The notes under the pieces are model-generated. The model saw only the letters and a program-made list of their open reading frames with translations. It had not been told where the DNA came from and did no database searches. The position numbers were made by a program, and so were the translations under genes. A stretch of 64,000 bases of DNA from Bacteroidales bacterium UBA1680 (GTDB taxonomy: Bacteria > Bacteroidota > Bacteroidia > Bacteroidales > UBA932): NCBI GenBank assembly GCA_002320605.1, contig DCKG01000015.1:212968-276967 (forward strand). The letters are read 5' to 3'. Below are positions 1-8,110 of this stretch, in pieces; position 1 is the first letter of the stretch, and every line of letters starts with the position of its first letter.

Positions 1-1
1 T

Positions 2-136
2 CAGGGCATGGTCTGCGCCAATGGCATCGTGGGCGTAAGCCAGGGACACAACGTTTTCGTGAACACCCTCATCTACGCAGCCCTTCCTGAATTCTACGCA
101 ATCCTTGGTCTTGTCGGAGCCATCATGGCAATGTAA
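2..136 (+). CDS. V-type ATP synthase subunit K (proteolipid), 3' end only
   Basis: The first 45 codons of the window, open at the 5' edge, end at a TAA. The translation ends in a hydrophobic helix with the motif ALPEFYAILGL, in which the glutamate is the ion-binding carboxylate of V-type proteolipid c/K subunits. The membrane rotor ring made of this subunit carries Na+ or H+ through the V/A-type ATPase. Only the last helical hairpin is visible. The rest of the ATPase operon would lie to the left. The match rests on the short motif and the hydrophobic pattern. Confidence 0.75.
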   Translation, partial: QGMVCANGIVGVSQGHNVFVNTLIYAALPEFYAILGLVGAIMAM

Positions 137-151
137 AGCATTGATGAATAT

Positions 152-1609
152 ATGGCTCTGATCAAATCAATATCAGGCATTCGTGGAACGATAGGGGGAA
201 GGCCCGGTGAGGGCCTCTCCCCTATTGATATAGTTAAATTTACCTACGCTTACTGCGCTACTCTGCCTTCTAGGAAATCCGCCCCGAACGGCGACCGCTA
301 CAAAGTGGTCGTGGGGAAGGACGCCCGCCTGTCCGGCACCATGGTCGAGCAGCTCGTTGTTGGTACCCTGCTTTCCTGCGGAGTCGATGTGGTCCGTGCA
401 GGCCTTGCCTCCACCCCGACAACGGAAATGGCTGTGAAGTTCGCCCATGCCGACGGCGGAATAATCTTGACTGCCTCGCACAATCCTCGCCAGTGGAACG
501 CACTTAAACTCCTTAACGACAAGGGAGAATTCCTGACCGCAGCCGAGGGTCAACAGATTCTGGATCTTGCAGAGAAAGAGGACTTTGATTTCGCCGGCGT
601 TGACGACCTGGGAAAAGTCTGCGACTACGATTTCACGGACGATCACCTGGACGCTGTTCTGGAACTCGAAGCCGTTGACGTTGATGCGATTAAAGATGCT
701 CATTTCAAAGTTGTCGTGGATGCGATAAACTCAGTCGGCGGCATTATCATGCCTCGCCTGCTGGAAAGACTTGGGGTCGAGTGCATAAGGCTCAATTGCG
801 AGCCTACTGGCAACTTCGCTCATAATCCAGAACCCCTGCCATCAAACCTGACCGCTTTGAGCGAGACAGTCATCGCCCAGCAGGCAGACCTAGGCATTTC
901 TGTTGACCCTGACGTTGACAGACTTGCATTCATTTGCGAGAACGGAGAGCCGTTCGTGGAAGAATATACCCTCGTAAGCGTTGCTTCGTATTTATTCGAA
1001 AGAGCGGCAGACATCGCCAAATGCGAGGGGAAGACGCTCGCTGAGGTCACTGCTCCATACGCTCCGGTCTCCTGCTCCAATCTTTCTTCCAGCCGTGCGC
1101 TGCGCGACGTTACTGAGAGATTTGGCGGGAAATATTACGCAGCCGCCGTCGGAGAAGTGAACGTCACTACTAAGATGCACGAGATGAAAGCATTGATTGG
1201 CGGCGAGGGCAACGGAGGCGTCATCTACCCTGCGTCTCATTATGGCCGAGACGCCATGGTGGGCGTGGCATTATTCTTGTCTAATCTGGCTCACAAGAGG
1301 ATGAAGGCAAGCGAGCTGAAGAAGACCTATCCTGAATATCACATCGTGAAGAACAAGATAGAGCTTAGCGACAAGGCTCTCATAGATAAGATTCTGGACA
1401 GGATGAAAGATGTTTTCTCCTCTGAGGAGCTTTCGACAATCGACGGGGTGAAAATCAGCTTCGAAAAGGAGCGCAAGTGGGTTCACCTGCGTCGTTCAAA
1501 CACCGAGCCTATCATCAGGATCTACGCCGAGGCCCCTGCCCAGGCCGATGCCGAAGCCCTTGCGCAGCAGGTCATTGGAATCGCAAAAGGCATTATCGAC
1601 AAAGGATAG
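152..1609 (+). CDS. glmM: Phosphoglucosamine mutase / phosphohexomutase
   Basis: A 485-residue alpha-D-phosphohexomutase with all four family signatures: the active-site serine loop TASHNP (Ser109), the metal-binding loop DPDVDRLAF, the sugar-binding GEGNGGVI loop, and the C-terminal phosphate-binding RRSNTEPIIRIYAEA. In Bacteroidota this architecture is normally GlmM, which turns glucosamine-6-phosphate into glucosamine-1-phosphate for UDP-GlcNAc. That product feeds peptidoglycan and the GlcNAc-derived sugars made further along. The gene starts 15 bp after the V-ATPase stop. A phosphomannomutase role cannot be excluded from sequence alone. Confidence 0.85.
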   Translation: MALIKSISGIRGTIGGRPGEGLSPIDIVKFTYAYCATLPSRKSAPNGDRYKVVVGKDARLSGTMVEQLVVGTLLSCGVDVVRAGLASTPTTEMAVKFAHADGGIILTASHNPRQWNALKLLNDKGEFLTAAEGQQILDLAEKEDFDFAGVDDLGKVCDYDFTDDHLDAVLELEAVDVDAIKDAHFKVVVDAINSVGGIIMPRLLERLGVECIRLNCEPTGNFAHNPEPLPSNLTALSETVIAQQADLGISVDPDVDRLAFICENGEPFVEEYTLVSVASYLFERAADIAKCEGKTLAEVTAPYAPVSCSNLSSSRALRDVTERFGGKYYAAAVGEVNVTTKMHEMKALIGGEGNGGVIYPASHYGRDAMVGVALFLSNLAHKRMKASELKKTYPEYHIVKNKIELSDKALIDKILDRMKDVFSSEELSTIDGVKISFEKERKWVHLRRSNTEPIIRIYAEAPAQADAEALAQQVIGIAKGIIDKG

Positions 1610-1667
1610 ATTCCTGTCTTTCTCTTGTCATTTAATCCTCATCAAGATTCTTCCTTTTACCGTCATC

Positions 1668-1681
1668 CTGACGAAAGTCAG
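1668..1681 (+). repeat. Small GNRA-type hairpin in the intergenic region
   Basis: CTGAC-GAAA-GTCAG, a 5-bp perfect stem capped by a GAAA loop, lies in the short spacer between glmM and the DUF1343 gene. Reading through it in frame from the upstream TTG gives a low-complexity peptide (HPDESQN), which is why the downstream gene is started after it. No T-tract follows, so it is not called a terminator. Confidence 0.4.
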
Positions 1682-1699
1682 AACCTAATCAAAGCAACA

Positions 1700-2764
1700 A
1701 TGTTCTCATTCAGAACCACATCCCTGGAAAACCAGCTCGACAGAGCCCTGCTAGACGGCAAGGTAGGCTGCTTCTGCACCCAGAACTGCTGGGATACAGC
1801 CAGCCATAAATACATGTACGAACTGTTCCAGGGACGTGGGAACCTGAAAGCCCTCTTCACTCCGCGTGATGCGGAACTGACCCCTGAAACCAACCACATA
1901 ATATTCAGCGTCAACGATCTTGACGGTCTAGACGCAGTGGTCGTTGAAATCCAAGACGTAGGTGCAAGATATTTCAATTACACTAAAGACGTTTTCACAT
2001 TGATGGGAACGCTGTCTTCAATGGAGACCCCTCCAGCTCTCTACATCGTAGACCACATCAACCCAGCCGGTAGAATAGTCGAAGGCTCTATGCCTGACGG
2101 GAAATCGGAACAGCATATTCCTAAAGTAGCTCACCGCCACGGCCTCACCCTAGGCGAGCTTTGCAACATCTACTATTCCGAGCTCGGCGGGAAATTCGCC
2201 CTCCACGTCATATCAGCTCTAGCGAACGACGCAACCCGGCAAATTCTCCCTTGGACCATCGCACCAGCATCGGACATTCCAGGAATGTTCACTTGCTACA
2301 TGTACTCCGGCGGAGGCCTTTGGAATAACACCAGCATCACTCCCGGAATAGGCACGGCAAGGCCATATGAATATTTCGGGGCGCCTTTCATCCGCCACTC
2401 CGTACTCGATGTCCTTCCTGCGCCGGCGGGGGTCCTGATGCGTCCATGCTCGTTCACCCCTGCGGCAGGCCGCTATGCTTGCCAGAAATGCTATGGCTAC
2501 CAGATAATGCTCCAGCCTGGAGCGGAATATCATTCTCTGCTCCACACTCTCCAGCTGATAAGATATTTCCTAGAAAGATATCCTCAGTTCGAGCTGTTCG
2601 ACGAATTCGAGGCAAAGCTATCCGATCCCGGGATGATGGAATATCTTCATGGTGCCATCTCGTTCCAGGAGCTTCGGGAGCACGTCAAAGTCGAGGAGCA
2701 GAAATGGATCCGGAAAGCCAAGCGATACTCTCTCTACGATGACACCCCATACCGAATAAAATGA
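1700..2764 (+). CDS. DUF1343 (NamZ-like exo-beta-N-acetylmuramidase family) protein
   Basis: About 354 residues from the ATG at 1700. The central segment VVEIQDVGARYFNYTKD and the following IVDHINPAGRIVEGS are hallmark stretches of DUF1343. Characterised members (NamZ) remove terminal MurNAc from peptidoglycan fragments, so cell-wall recycling is a family-based inference. An upstream in-frame TTG at 1625 would add 25 residues that run through an intergenic hairpin and look non-coding, so the ATG is preferred. No signal peptide is visible with this start, whereas many relatives are exported. The gene follows glmM and is probably co-transcribed with it. Confidence 0.75.
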   Translation: MFSFRTTSLENQLDRALLDGKVGCFCTQNCWDTASHKYMYELFQGRGNLKALFTPRDAELTPETNHIIFSVNDLDGLDAVVVEIQDVGARYFNYTKDVFTLMGTLSSMETPPALYIVDHINPAGRIVEGSMPDGKSEQHIPKVAHRHGLTLGELCNIYYSELGGKFALHVISALANDATRQILPWTIAPASDIPGMFTCYMYSGGGLWNNTSITPGIGTARPYEYFGAPFIRHSVLDVLPAPAGVLMRPCSFTPAAGRYACQKCYGYQIMLQPGAEYHSLLHTLQLIRYFLERYPQFELFDEFEAKLSDPGMMEYLHGAISFQELREHVKVEEQKWIRKAKRYSLYDDTPYRIK

Positions 2765-2794
2765 ACGCAATAAAACTAACCGCGAATTATTTTT

Positions 2795-4087
2795 ATGCAA
2801 TTTTTAGTAATCATCTTCGCATTAGCAATATCTACGTTGCTCGGAATAGTACTCATTCCGAGGATAATGATTATCTCAGAAAAGAAGAATTTATACGATT
2901 CAACTAACGTTAGGAAAATCCACAACGGCAAGATTTCCAGGCTCGGAGGCGTAAGTTTTTTCCCTAACTTGCTCATCACGCTCAGCATAACTCTCGCGCT
3001 CACATTCTGGCTCTCCCAAGACGGGATGATTAGCATTCCCACACGCACAGATACCACCTTCTTTTACATCGAATTCTTGCTCATGTGCGCCAGCATGTCC
3101 ATTCTTTTCCTGGTCGGGCTTGCAGACGACCTGGTCGGGGTTCGCTACAGGATAAAATTCATTTTCCAGATAGTCAGCTGCATTCTCATAATGACGGCAG
3201 GCGTTAGGCTCACCGACTTCTGCGGCTTTTGGGGACTATATTCCATTCCGACATGGCTAGGCATAGGACTGTCTTTCTTAGTTATCATATTCCTAACCAA
3301 TGCCATCAACCTCATAGATGGAGTGGACGGGCTTGCGTCGGGGCTTGCCATCATCTCTCTCCTCGCCTTCATGTTAGTATTCACTAAAGGCGGGCTGCTA
3401 TACTATTCCGAATGTTGCGCCGCATTACTTGGCACTCTTGCAATATTCTGGTTATACAACACCTTCGGCGACAGCACCAAAGGCAAGAAAATATTCATGG
3501 GCGATTCCGGAAGCCTCTCTCTCGGGTTCATGCTGAGCTTTCTGCTGATTAAGCTGAATCAGAACGTCGGCTCGCAGAAGAATCCTCTCTGCTATGAAGA
3601 TATGGTTCTAGCAGCCTCCACGCTCATAGTGCCCGTATTCGATGCGCTCAGGGTAGCCGGCTTCAGGGTGCTGAACAGGCGGAACCCTTTCCTTCCAGAC
3701 AAGAACCACATACACCACAGGTTGAACAGGGCTGGCATGCGGAAAATGGAGGTCATGGTCAGCATCATTATCTTCGACATATTCTTCATGGCACTGAATT
3801 ATGCCCTGGCATTCTATCTTAACATCACATGGATTCTTCTGATAGACATCTTTGCATGGACGCTGGCGCACAGGATGCTCTCTCGCAGGATGAAGGCATA
3901 CGAGGTGAAGAACCACATGGCTCACGACATTGCCGGCAACCAGTTTGCAATCATGAACCCTGCCCATTACGGCATGTGCCTCGAGAGCAACTTCATCGTC
4001 ACCAAGACCCCCGAAGAATCCGCCCTCCTCGGCAACTACGAAATCCACGCCCTCGAAGACCTCGAAGACACCACCCCCTCATCCTGA
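2795..4087 (+). CDS. MraY/WecA-family undecaprenyl-phosphate sugar-1-phosphate transferase
   Basis: A 430-residue polytopic membrane protein. It has the family's cytoplasmic Asp pair GLADDLVG (Asp111-112), NAINLIDGVDGLASG (about 169-183), GDSGSLSLGF, and the His loop PDKNHIHHRLNRAGM. It should transfer HexNAc-1-phosphate from a UDP-sugar to undecaprenyl phosphate, the first step of O-antigen or capsule unit assembly. About 80 hydrophilic residues follow the last membrane segment. It stands at the far left edge of the polysaccharide locus, on the opposite strand from the fnl-wbu genes. A general WecA/TagO role fits; the exact sugar cannot be read. Confidence 0.85.
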   Translation: MQFLVIIFALAISTLLGIVLIPRIMIISEKKNLYDSTNVRKIHNGKISRLGGVSFFPNLLITLSITLALTFWLSQDGMISIPTRTDTTFFYIEFLLMCASMSILFLVGLADDLVGVRYRIKFIFQIVSCILIMTAGVRLTDFCGFWGLYSIPTWLGIGLSFLVIIFLTNAINLIDGVDGLASGLAIISLLAFMLVFTKGGLLYYSECCAALLGTLAIFWLYNTFGDSTKGKKIFMGDSGSLSLGFMLSFLLIKLNQNVGSQKNPLCYEDMVLAASTLIVPVFDALRVAGFRVLNRRNPFLPDKNHIHHRLNRAGMRKMEVMVSIIIFDIFFMALNYALAFYLNITWILLIDIFAWTLAHRMLSRRMKAYEVKNHMAHDIAGNQFAIMNPAHYGMCLESNFIVTKTPEESALLGNYEIHALEDLEDTTPSS

Positions 4088-4100
4088 AACACCCCCCACG

Positions 4101-4123
4101 GCATATTCACCATCTGCCCAATT
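4101..4123 (+). repeat. 23-bp direct repeat, left copy, flanking the higBA cassette
   Basis: The 23 bases starting GCATATTCACCATCTG are repeated exactly, in the same orientation, at 5165-5187. The two copies bracket about 1.06 kb that holds the toxin-antitoxin pair. No transposase or inverted repeat ends are visible, so the mechanism of insertion is unknown. Confidence 0.85.
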
Positions 4124-4202
4124 GCAACGCCCCGGTACCCGGCCCCAGGAATATTCCCAATTGCCATCCCTTGATCCACGCCCAGAGAAAACGCAATTCG
4201 AC

Positions 4203-4236
4203 ATTTTGCGAATTTCGGCAAATTGATATATATTTG
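4203..4236 (+). promoter_or_regulatory. higBA promoter with overlapping palindromic operator
   Basis: A -7 box TATATTTG (4229-4236) lies 20 bp after a TTTG -33 box (4205-4208). Between and over them is an imperfect palindrome, ATTTTGCGAA-T-TTCGGCAAAT (4203-4223; 8 of 10 arm positions match). That is the place where HigA-type antitoxins usually bind to autorepress. The toxin ATG starts only 5 bp after the -7 box, so the transcript would be nearly leaderless. The operator role is inferred. Confidence 0.6.
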
Positions 4237-4240
4237 TACT

Positions 4241-4561
4241 ATGATTGTGGAGTTTGAGAAGGAATATTTACTGGACTTGTATGAACACGGGAAGTCTAAT
4301 GACAAGCATCATCGTTTTCAGCCATAAGTGATTAGAGGATACATCAAAGCGATCAATTTATTAAAAACGGCACCACAGCTTGAATCGCTTTATCCCATAC
4401 GCTCTCTGAACTTTGAGGCTTTACTTGGAAAAAAAGAAGGTCTATGCTCAGTTAGAGCAAACGGCAAATATAGAATTGAATTTACTGCTCATTCAACAGA
4501 GTTTGGAGACGACAAAGTAACAATCTGCAATATTTTTGAGCTCACCAATCATTACGATTAA
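4241..4561 (+). pseudogene. higB: HigB/RelE-family toxin interrupted by an in-frame TAA
   Basis: Translation from ATG 4241 gives MIVEFEKEYLLDLYE...HHRFQP, then TAA (4325-4327). It continues in the same frame with VIRGYIKAINLL...LNFEALLGKKEGLCSVRANGKYRIEF and ends at 4561. Together the two parts make a full-length HigB-type mRNA interferase of about 106 codons. The stop replaces one codon where relatives carry Glu, Asp or Gln, so a single base change from GAA or CAA explains it. The codon after the stop is GTG, so re-initiation of a 77-residue fragment is formally possible. That fragment would lack the N-terminal helix. The antitoxin downstream is intact. Confidence 0.75.
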
Positions 4562-4575
4562 AAAAGGATTCAATT

Positions 4576-4911
4576 ATGGCTAAGAACAAAAAAACTGCTG
4601 ATGAAATCACTCCTGCTATTTTGATACACCCAGGAGAAATGATAAAAGACGAGTTAGAAGCACGAGGGATGACACAAAAAGACCTGGCGAATAAGCTAGG
4701 AATATCATACACCGTGTTCAACGAAGTTCTAAATGGGAAGAGACCAGTATCTACTGAACTGGCTCTCATGCTCGAAGCCCTGTGGGGCATTGATGCCCAC
4801 ATCTGGCTAAAGCTCCAGGCAAACTATAACATGGGAAGTAAGCGCAAGGATAAGGCTTTCATGCAGCACCTGCAAGAACTGAAGAATATGGCTGCCGCTT
4901 CCCTACTCTAG
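4576..4911 (+). CDS. higA: HigA-family antitoxin, XRE helix-turn-helix
   Basis: A 111-residue protein starting 14 bp after the toxin reading frame. It has the HigA signature HPGEMIKDELEARGMTQKDL followed by the helix-turn-helix ANKLGISYTVFNEVLNGKRPVS (about residues 20-60), and then the family tail ALWGIDAHIWLKLQANYNM. It should bind the palindrome in its own promoter and neutralise HigB. Because its toxin partner is broken here, it may survive as an orphan antitoxin that protects against related toxins. Its reading frame shows no lesions. Confidence 0.85.
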   Translation: MAKNKKTADEITPAILIHPGEMIKDELEARGMTQKDLANKLGISYTVFNEVLNGKRPVSTELALMLEALWGIDAHIWLKLQANYNMGSKRKDKAFMQHLQELKNMAAASLL

Positions 4912-5299
4912 GAACACGACCGCCATGTCTGCCAATCAGCCGAATTCTGAATTCCATCAGGAGATCCGAATATGAAAATCATTGAATTGAGTTTCCATGC
5001 CATTTAAGGGGTGCTGCTGTCCTGACGTGTTTCGCTGCCCATGCAGAAAATCTGCACATTCGGCAATTGTGCATTTGAGAGGTTCCTGCTGGCTATGGAG
5101 TGAATTTACCCACGGTTTGCTTAGGGGGCAAATTCGGCCCATCGCCACTGCACGCTGCACCAACGCATATTCACCATCTGCCCAATTATCAGGGAACGAT
5201 GCTCATTTTTCGTTCTGAGCAAACGGAGGTTATGAAATACTAAACGATTGCCCTGTCCGAATCCAATTCCCGATTGCTCGATACAATCCGAAATCCAAC
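4912..5299. other. 388-bp non-coding stretch after higA
   Basis: No supported gene on either strand. Short open frames here have no family look, no promoter and cysteine-rich, random composition. The second 23-bp direct repeat (5165-5187) is the only recognisable structure. The stretch ends at the 3' end of wbuC on the other strand. Confidence 0.6.
5165..5187 (+). repeat. 23-bp direct repeat, right copy, flanking the higBA cassette
   Basis: An exact second copy of the 23 bases at 4101-4123, same orientation. With the left copy it delimits the higBA segment and the non-coding sequence downstream of it. Confidence 0.85.
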
Positions 5300-5692
5300 C
5301 TACTTCTTCAGGAAATCCTTGTCTGCGTTGGGGTTATACCAACCGTCTTTCGCCTCGAAGATCACCGCCGGCTCGATGACCTCCAGGCTGTGCCACTCGT
5401 TCTTCTCGACCTGCACGCCATACGCACCCTCTTTATGGTCTAGCCGAATCCTCTTCACCTCCCTGCCCTCATCGTCATAAATCAGAACATCAATCACCCC
5501 ACGAAGCAGAATCTGCGTCTCCGAAGTATCATGATGCCTGTGAATCGGAATCACAGTCCCCATTTCAAGCGCATTCAGCATCCGCTGAGACCCATCAGCC
5601 TCCGAATTCCGCAAGTCGTAATTCATCCTCAACCTCGGCGACCCCTTCGCCAACACCCGAATGCTATCCAGTAATTTATCGTCTATCAACAT
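5300..5692 (-). CDS. wbuC: WbuC-family cupin-fold metalloprotein
   Basis: A 130-residue single-domain cupin with the metal-site pattern IPIHRHHDTSETQILLRG and the downstream EKNEWHSLEV. In E. coli and other O-antigen loci, WbuC regularly sits directly after WbuB, as here (2 bp apart). The biochemical role of the family is not established; a link to the FucNAc-containing glycan is inferred from context. It is the last gene of the leftward fnlA-fnlB-fnlC-wbuB-wbuC run. The following intergenic region contains no clear T-tract terminator. Confidence 0.85.
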   Translation of the reverse strand: MLIDDKLLDSIRVLAKGSPRLRMNYDLRNSEADGSQRMLNALEMGTVIPIHRHHDTSETQILLRGVIDVLIYDDEGREVKRIRLDHKEGAYGVQVEKNEWHSLEVIEPAVIFEAKDGWYNPNADKDFLKK

Positions 5693-5694
5693 AA

Positions 5695-6909
5695 TTATTT
5701 CTCTATCAGATTATACAGCCTATCAAAACAAACAGCCTTACGGAAATATTTATCGTAATATTCCAATCCAGCCTTTCCCATAGCAGCCAACTTTTCTTTT
5801 GGGAATTTGCTCATTTTCAAAATATTGTCAGCAAACGCCTTGGCATCACCAGCGTCCGCGCAGAGTCCGCACCCAGACTCTTTCACTATGTTCTGCGCCT
5901 CCCCGTCAATCATAGCAGCGATGGGCTTCCCTGTAGCCATGTAAGATTGAAGTTTGGCAGGCACTGTCAGCCTAAAAATCAAATCACTTTTCAAAGAGAG
6001 GAAGAGTACATCAGCATCATTACTGATTGCAGGAATATAATCAAGCGGGTACCTTCCAAGCCAGAAAACAGTCTCCTCTAGATCTTTGTCCTTTATGGCA
6101 TCAGTAACCCATTGACGCTTCCTTCCATCTCCAACAATCAAAAACTTAATATTTTTGTAATCCTTTAACAACTCAGCCGCCTTAATGACTTGCTCGAAAT
6201 CTTGAGCTTCCCCGACATTTCCTGTGAACATGACGCGGAATCCATCTGGCAGACGAGGAAGATTCCTGTCCAGTCTGACCTCAGAAGGGTTCTCGAATAC
6301 AGATTCAGCCCAATTAGGAAAATATTCAATCTTATCCTCATAATCACCCTTTGCAAGAATCGACTCTCTGAACCCGTTAGAACTGATTAATATCTTCTCA
6401 GATTCCCTGTACATTTGCCTCGTCATGCGAGTGAAAATTCCAAGAATATGTTTATTGTTTATTCCTCCTGCAGCCTGAAGACTTTCAGGCCACAAATCCA
6501 AGACCCAGAAATACATCGGACAATGGCACATTGCCCTGACTACCAATGCAGGATAACCCTGAGTGATTGGTGATGTCTCATGCACGAAGACGGCATCGTA
6601 CTTACGGAACAGAGCCATTAAGAAAGCCCAGATTGAAGCGATAAGCGCCCAGCTTAAATAATTCAATGCGAGCATCATTCCGCCACCTTTGCCACGAGGA
6701 ATCAAGAAAGCCCTGTAAATTGACACTCCATTTATCCTCTCGTGCCTTTTCTTTAATATGCCGTATCCTTTATAGAATTTCCCCTGTGGATAATTTGGAA
6801 TGCCAGTCAGCACCGTAACGTCATGTCCACGCCTCGATAGTTCAAAAGCGATGTCATTGCTTTTGAAGTTCTCTGGCTGAAAGTATTGCGTTACTACAAG
6901 AATTTTCAC
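5695..6909 (-). CDS. wbuB: GT4 glycosyltransferase, WbuB family (probable FucNAc transferase)
   Basis: A 404-residue GT-B enzyme opening with MKILVVTQYFQPENF, followed by VTVLTGIPNYPQGKFY and the membrane-proximal YFWVLDLWPESLQAAGG typical of WbuB. A C-terminal nucleotide-sugar domain carries VMFTGNVGEAQDFE and the GT4 EX7E-like region near the end. WbuB is predicted to add L-FucNAc to the lipid-linked acceptor. That fits the UDP-L-FucNAc genes immediately upstream. One hydrophobic segment (about residues 85-110) suggests membrane association. Confidence 0.85.
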   Translation of the reverse strand: MKILVVTQYFQPENFKSNDIAFELSRRGHDVTVLTGIPNYPQGKFYKGYGILKKRHERINGVSIYRAFLIPRGKGGGMMLALNYLSWALIASIWAFLMALFRKYDAVFVHETSPITQGYPALVVRAMCHCPMYFWVLDLWPESLQAAGGINNKHILGIFTRMTRQMYRESEKILISSNGFRESILAKGDYEDKIEYFPNWAESVFENPSEVRLDRNLPRLPDGFRVMFTGNVGEAQDFEQVIKAAELLKDYKNIKFLIVGDGRKRQWVTDAIKDKDLEETVFWLGRYPLDYIPAISNDADVLFLSLKSDLIFRLTVPAKLQSYMATGKPIAAMIDGEAQNIVKESGCGLCADAGDAKAFADNILKMSKFPKEKLAAMGKAGLEYYDKYFRKAVCFDRLYNLIEK

Positions 6910-6918
6910 TTTAGAATG

Positions 6919-8097
6919 CTAGTATTTCCTCCAGACCATCTTATTTACGATGCCAGTGTAGGATTGGATAATCTTCACGACTTTCGTGCTGACGTTCTCC
7001 TCAACGTAATCGGGAACCGGGATACCGTAATCACCGTTGCGGTTCATCTCAACCGCTGTGTCAACCGCCTGGAGAAGACTCTTTTCGTTGATTCCCGCTA
7101 TAATGAAGCATCCTTTGTCAAGAGCTTCTGGACGTTCAGTGCTAGTGCGTATGCAGACAGCAGGAAATGAATGACCTACTGAGGTGAAGAAGCTACTCTC
7201 CTCTGGAAGAGTTCCCGAATCAGACACAACTGCAAAAGCGTTCATCTGAAGGCAGTTGTAGTCATGGAATCCTAAAGGTTCGTGCTGGATGACTCTCGGA
7301 TCGAGCTTGAAGCCGCTTTGCTCAAGACGCTTCCTTGAACGTGGATGGCACGAGTACAGGACAGGCATGTCGTATTTCTCTGCCATCTTATTTATTGCAC
7401 TGAAAAGAGAAGTGAAATTCTTTTCAGTGTCTATGTTCTCCTCGCGGTGTGCGCTGAGCAGGATGTAGTGGCCTTTTTCCAGACCAAGGCGATTATGGAC
7501 ATCGGAAGCCTCAATCTCTGCGAGGTTCTCGTGCAGGACCTCAGCCATCGGAGAGCCCGTGACAAATGTGCGTTCCTTCGGAAGACCGGTATCTGCTAAA
7601 TAGCGGCGAGCATGTTCGCTATACGCCATATTCACGTCAGAAATAATGTCCACGATGCGGCGGTTGGTCTCTTCAGGAAGGCATTCGTCCTTGCAACGGT
7701 TACCGGCTTCCATGTGAAAGATGGGAATATGGAGCCTCTTGGCCCCGATGACGCTCAGGCACGAATTTGTGTCGCCCAGCACCAGAACGGCATCGGGTTT
7801 CGTCTCAACCATCAGCTTGTAGCTGCAATCTATGATGTTGCCCATGGTGGCACCAAGATCTTCACCTACCGCATCCATATAAACTTCTGGATCGGTAAGT
7901 TTTAGGTCACGGAAAAAGATTCCATTCAGGTTGTAGTCGTAGTTCTGGCCCGTGTGGGCAAGCAGGACATCGAAGTATTTCCGGCATTTGTTGATGACAG
8001 CGGCTAGACGGATGATCTCAGGCCTGGTACCCACGATGATGAGCAGCTTAAGCTTGCCGTTGTCTGCGAAATGGATATTTGAATAATCTGTGTTCAT
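6919..8097 (-). CDS. fnlC: UDP-N-acetylglucosamine 2-epimerase family, UDP-L-FucNAc synthesis
   Basis: About 392 residues from the ATG at 8097. The reading frame stays open to 8160, but that would overlap fnlB, and the added residues are low complexity. Family motifs: LLIIVGTRPEIIRLAAV, LVLGDTNSCL, FHMEAGNRC, SAHREENID and SDSGTLPEESSF, the nucleotide-binding and catalytic parts of the WecB/FnlC fold. With FnlA and FnlB it makes the third step from UDP-GlcNAc to UDP-L-FucNAc (C2 epimerisation of UDP-L-PneNAc). The start lies 13 bp after the fnlB stop. Confidence 0.85.
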   Translation of the reverse strand: MNTDYSNIHFADNGKLKLLIIVGTRPEIIRLAAVINKCRKYFDVLLAHTGQNYDYNLNGIFFRDLKLTDPEVYMDAVGEDLGATMGNIIDCSYKLMVETKPDAVLVLGDTNSCLSVIGAKRLHIPIFHMEAGNRCKDECLPEETNRRIVDIISDVNMAYSEHARRYLADTGLPKERTFVTGSPMAEVLHENLAEIEASDVHNRLGLEKGHYILLSAHREENIDTEKNFTSLFSAINKMAEKYDMPVLYSCHPRSRKRLEQSGFKLDPRVIQHEPLGFHDYNCLQMNAFAVVSDSGTLPEESSFFTSVGHSFPAVCIRTSTERPEALDKGCFIIAGINEKSLLQAVDTAVEMNRNGDYGIPVPDYVEENVSTKVVKIIQSYTGIVNKMVWRKY

Positions 8098-8110
8098 GTT
8101 TCTTTTTTTG

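Noticed and set aside
1625..1699. TTG start for the DUF1343 gene
   Set aside because: The added 25 residues read through an intergenic GAAA hairpin and do not resemble the family.
4997..5218. Open frame downstream of higA
   Set aside because: Random-looking, cysteine- and arginine-rich translation, no promoter and overlap with a direct repeat.
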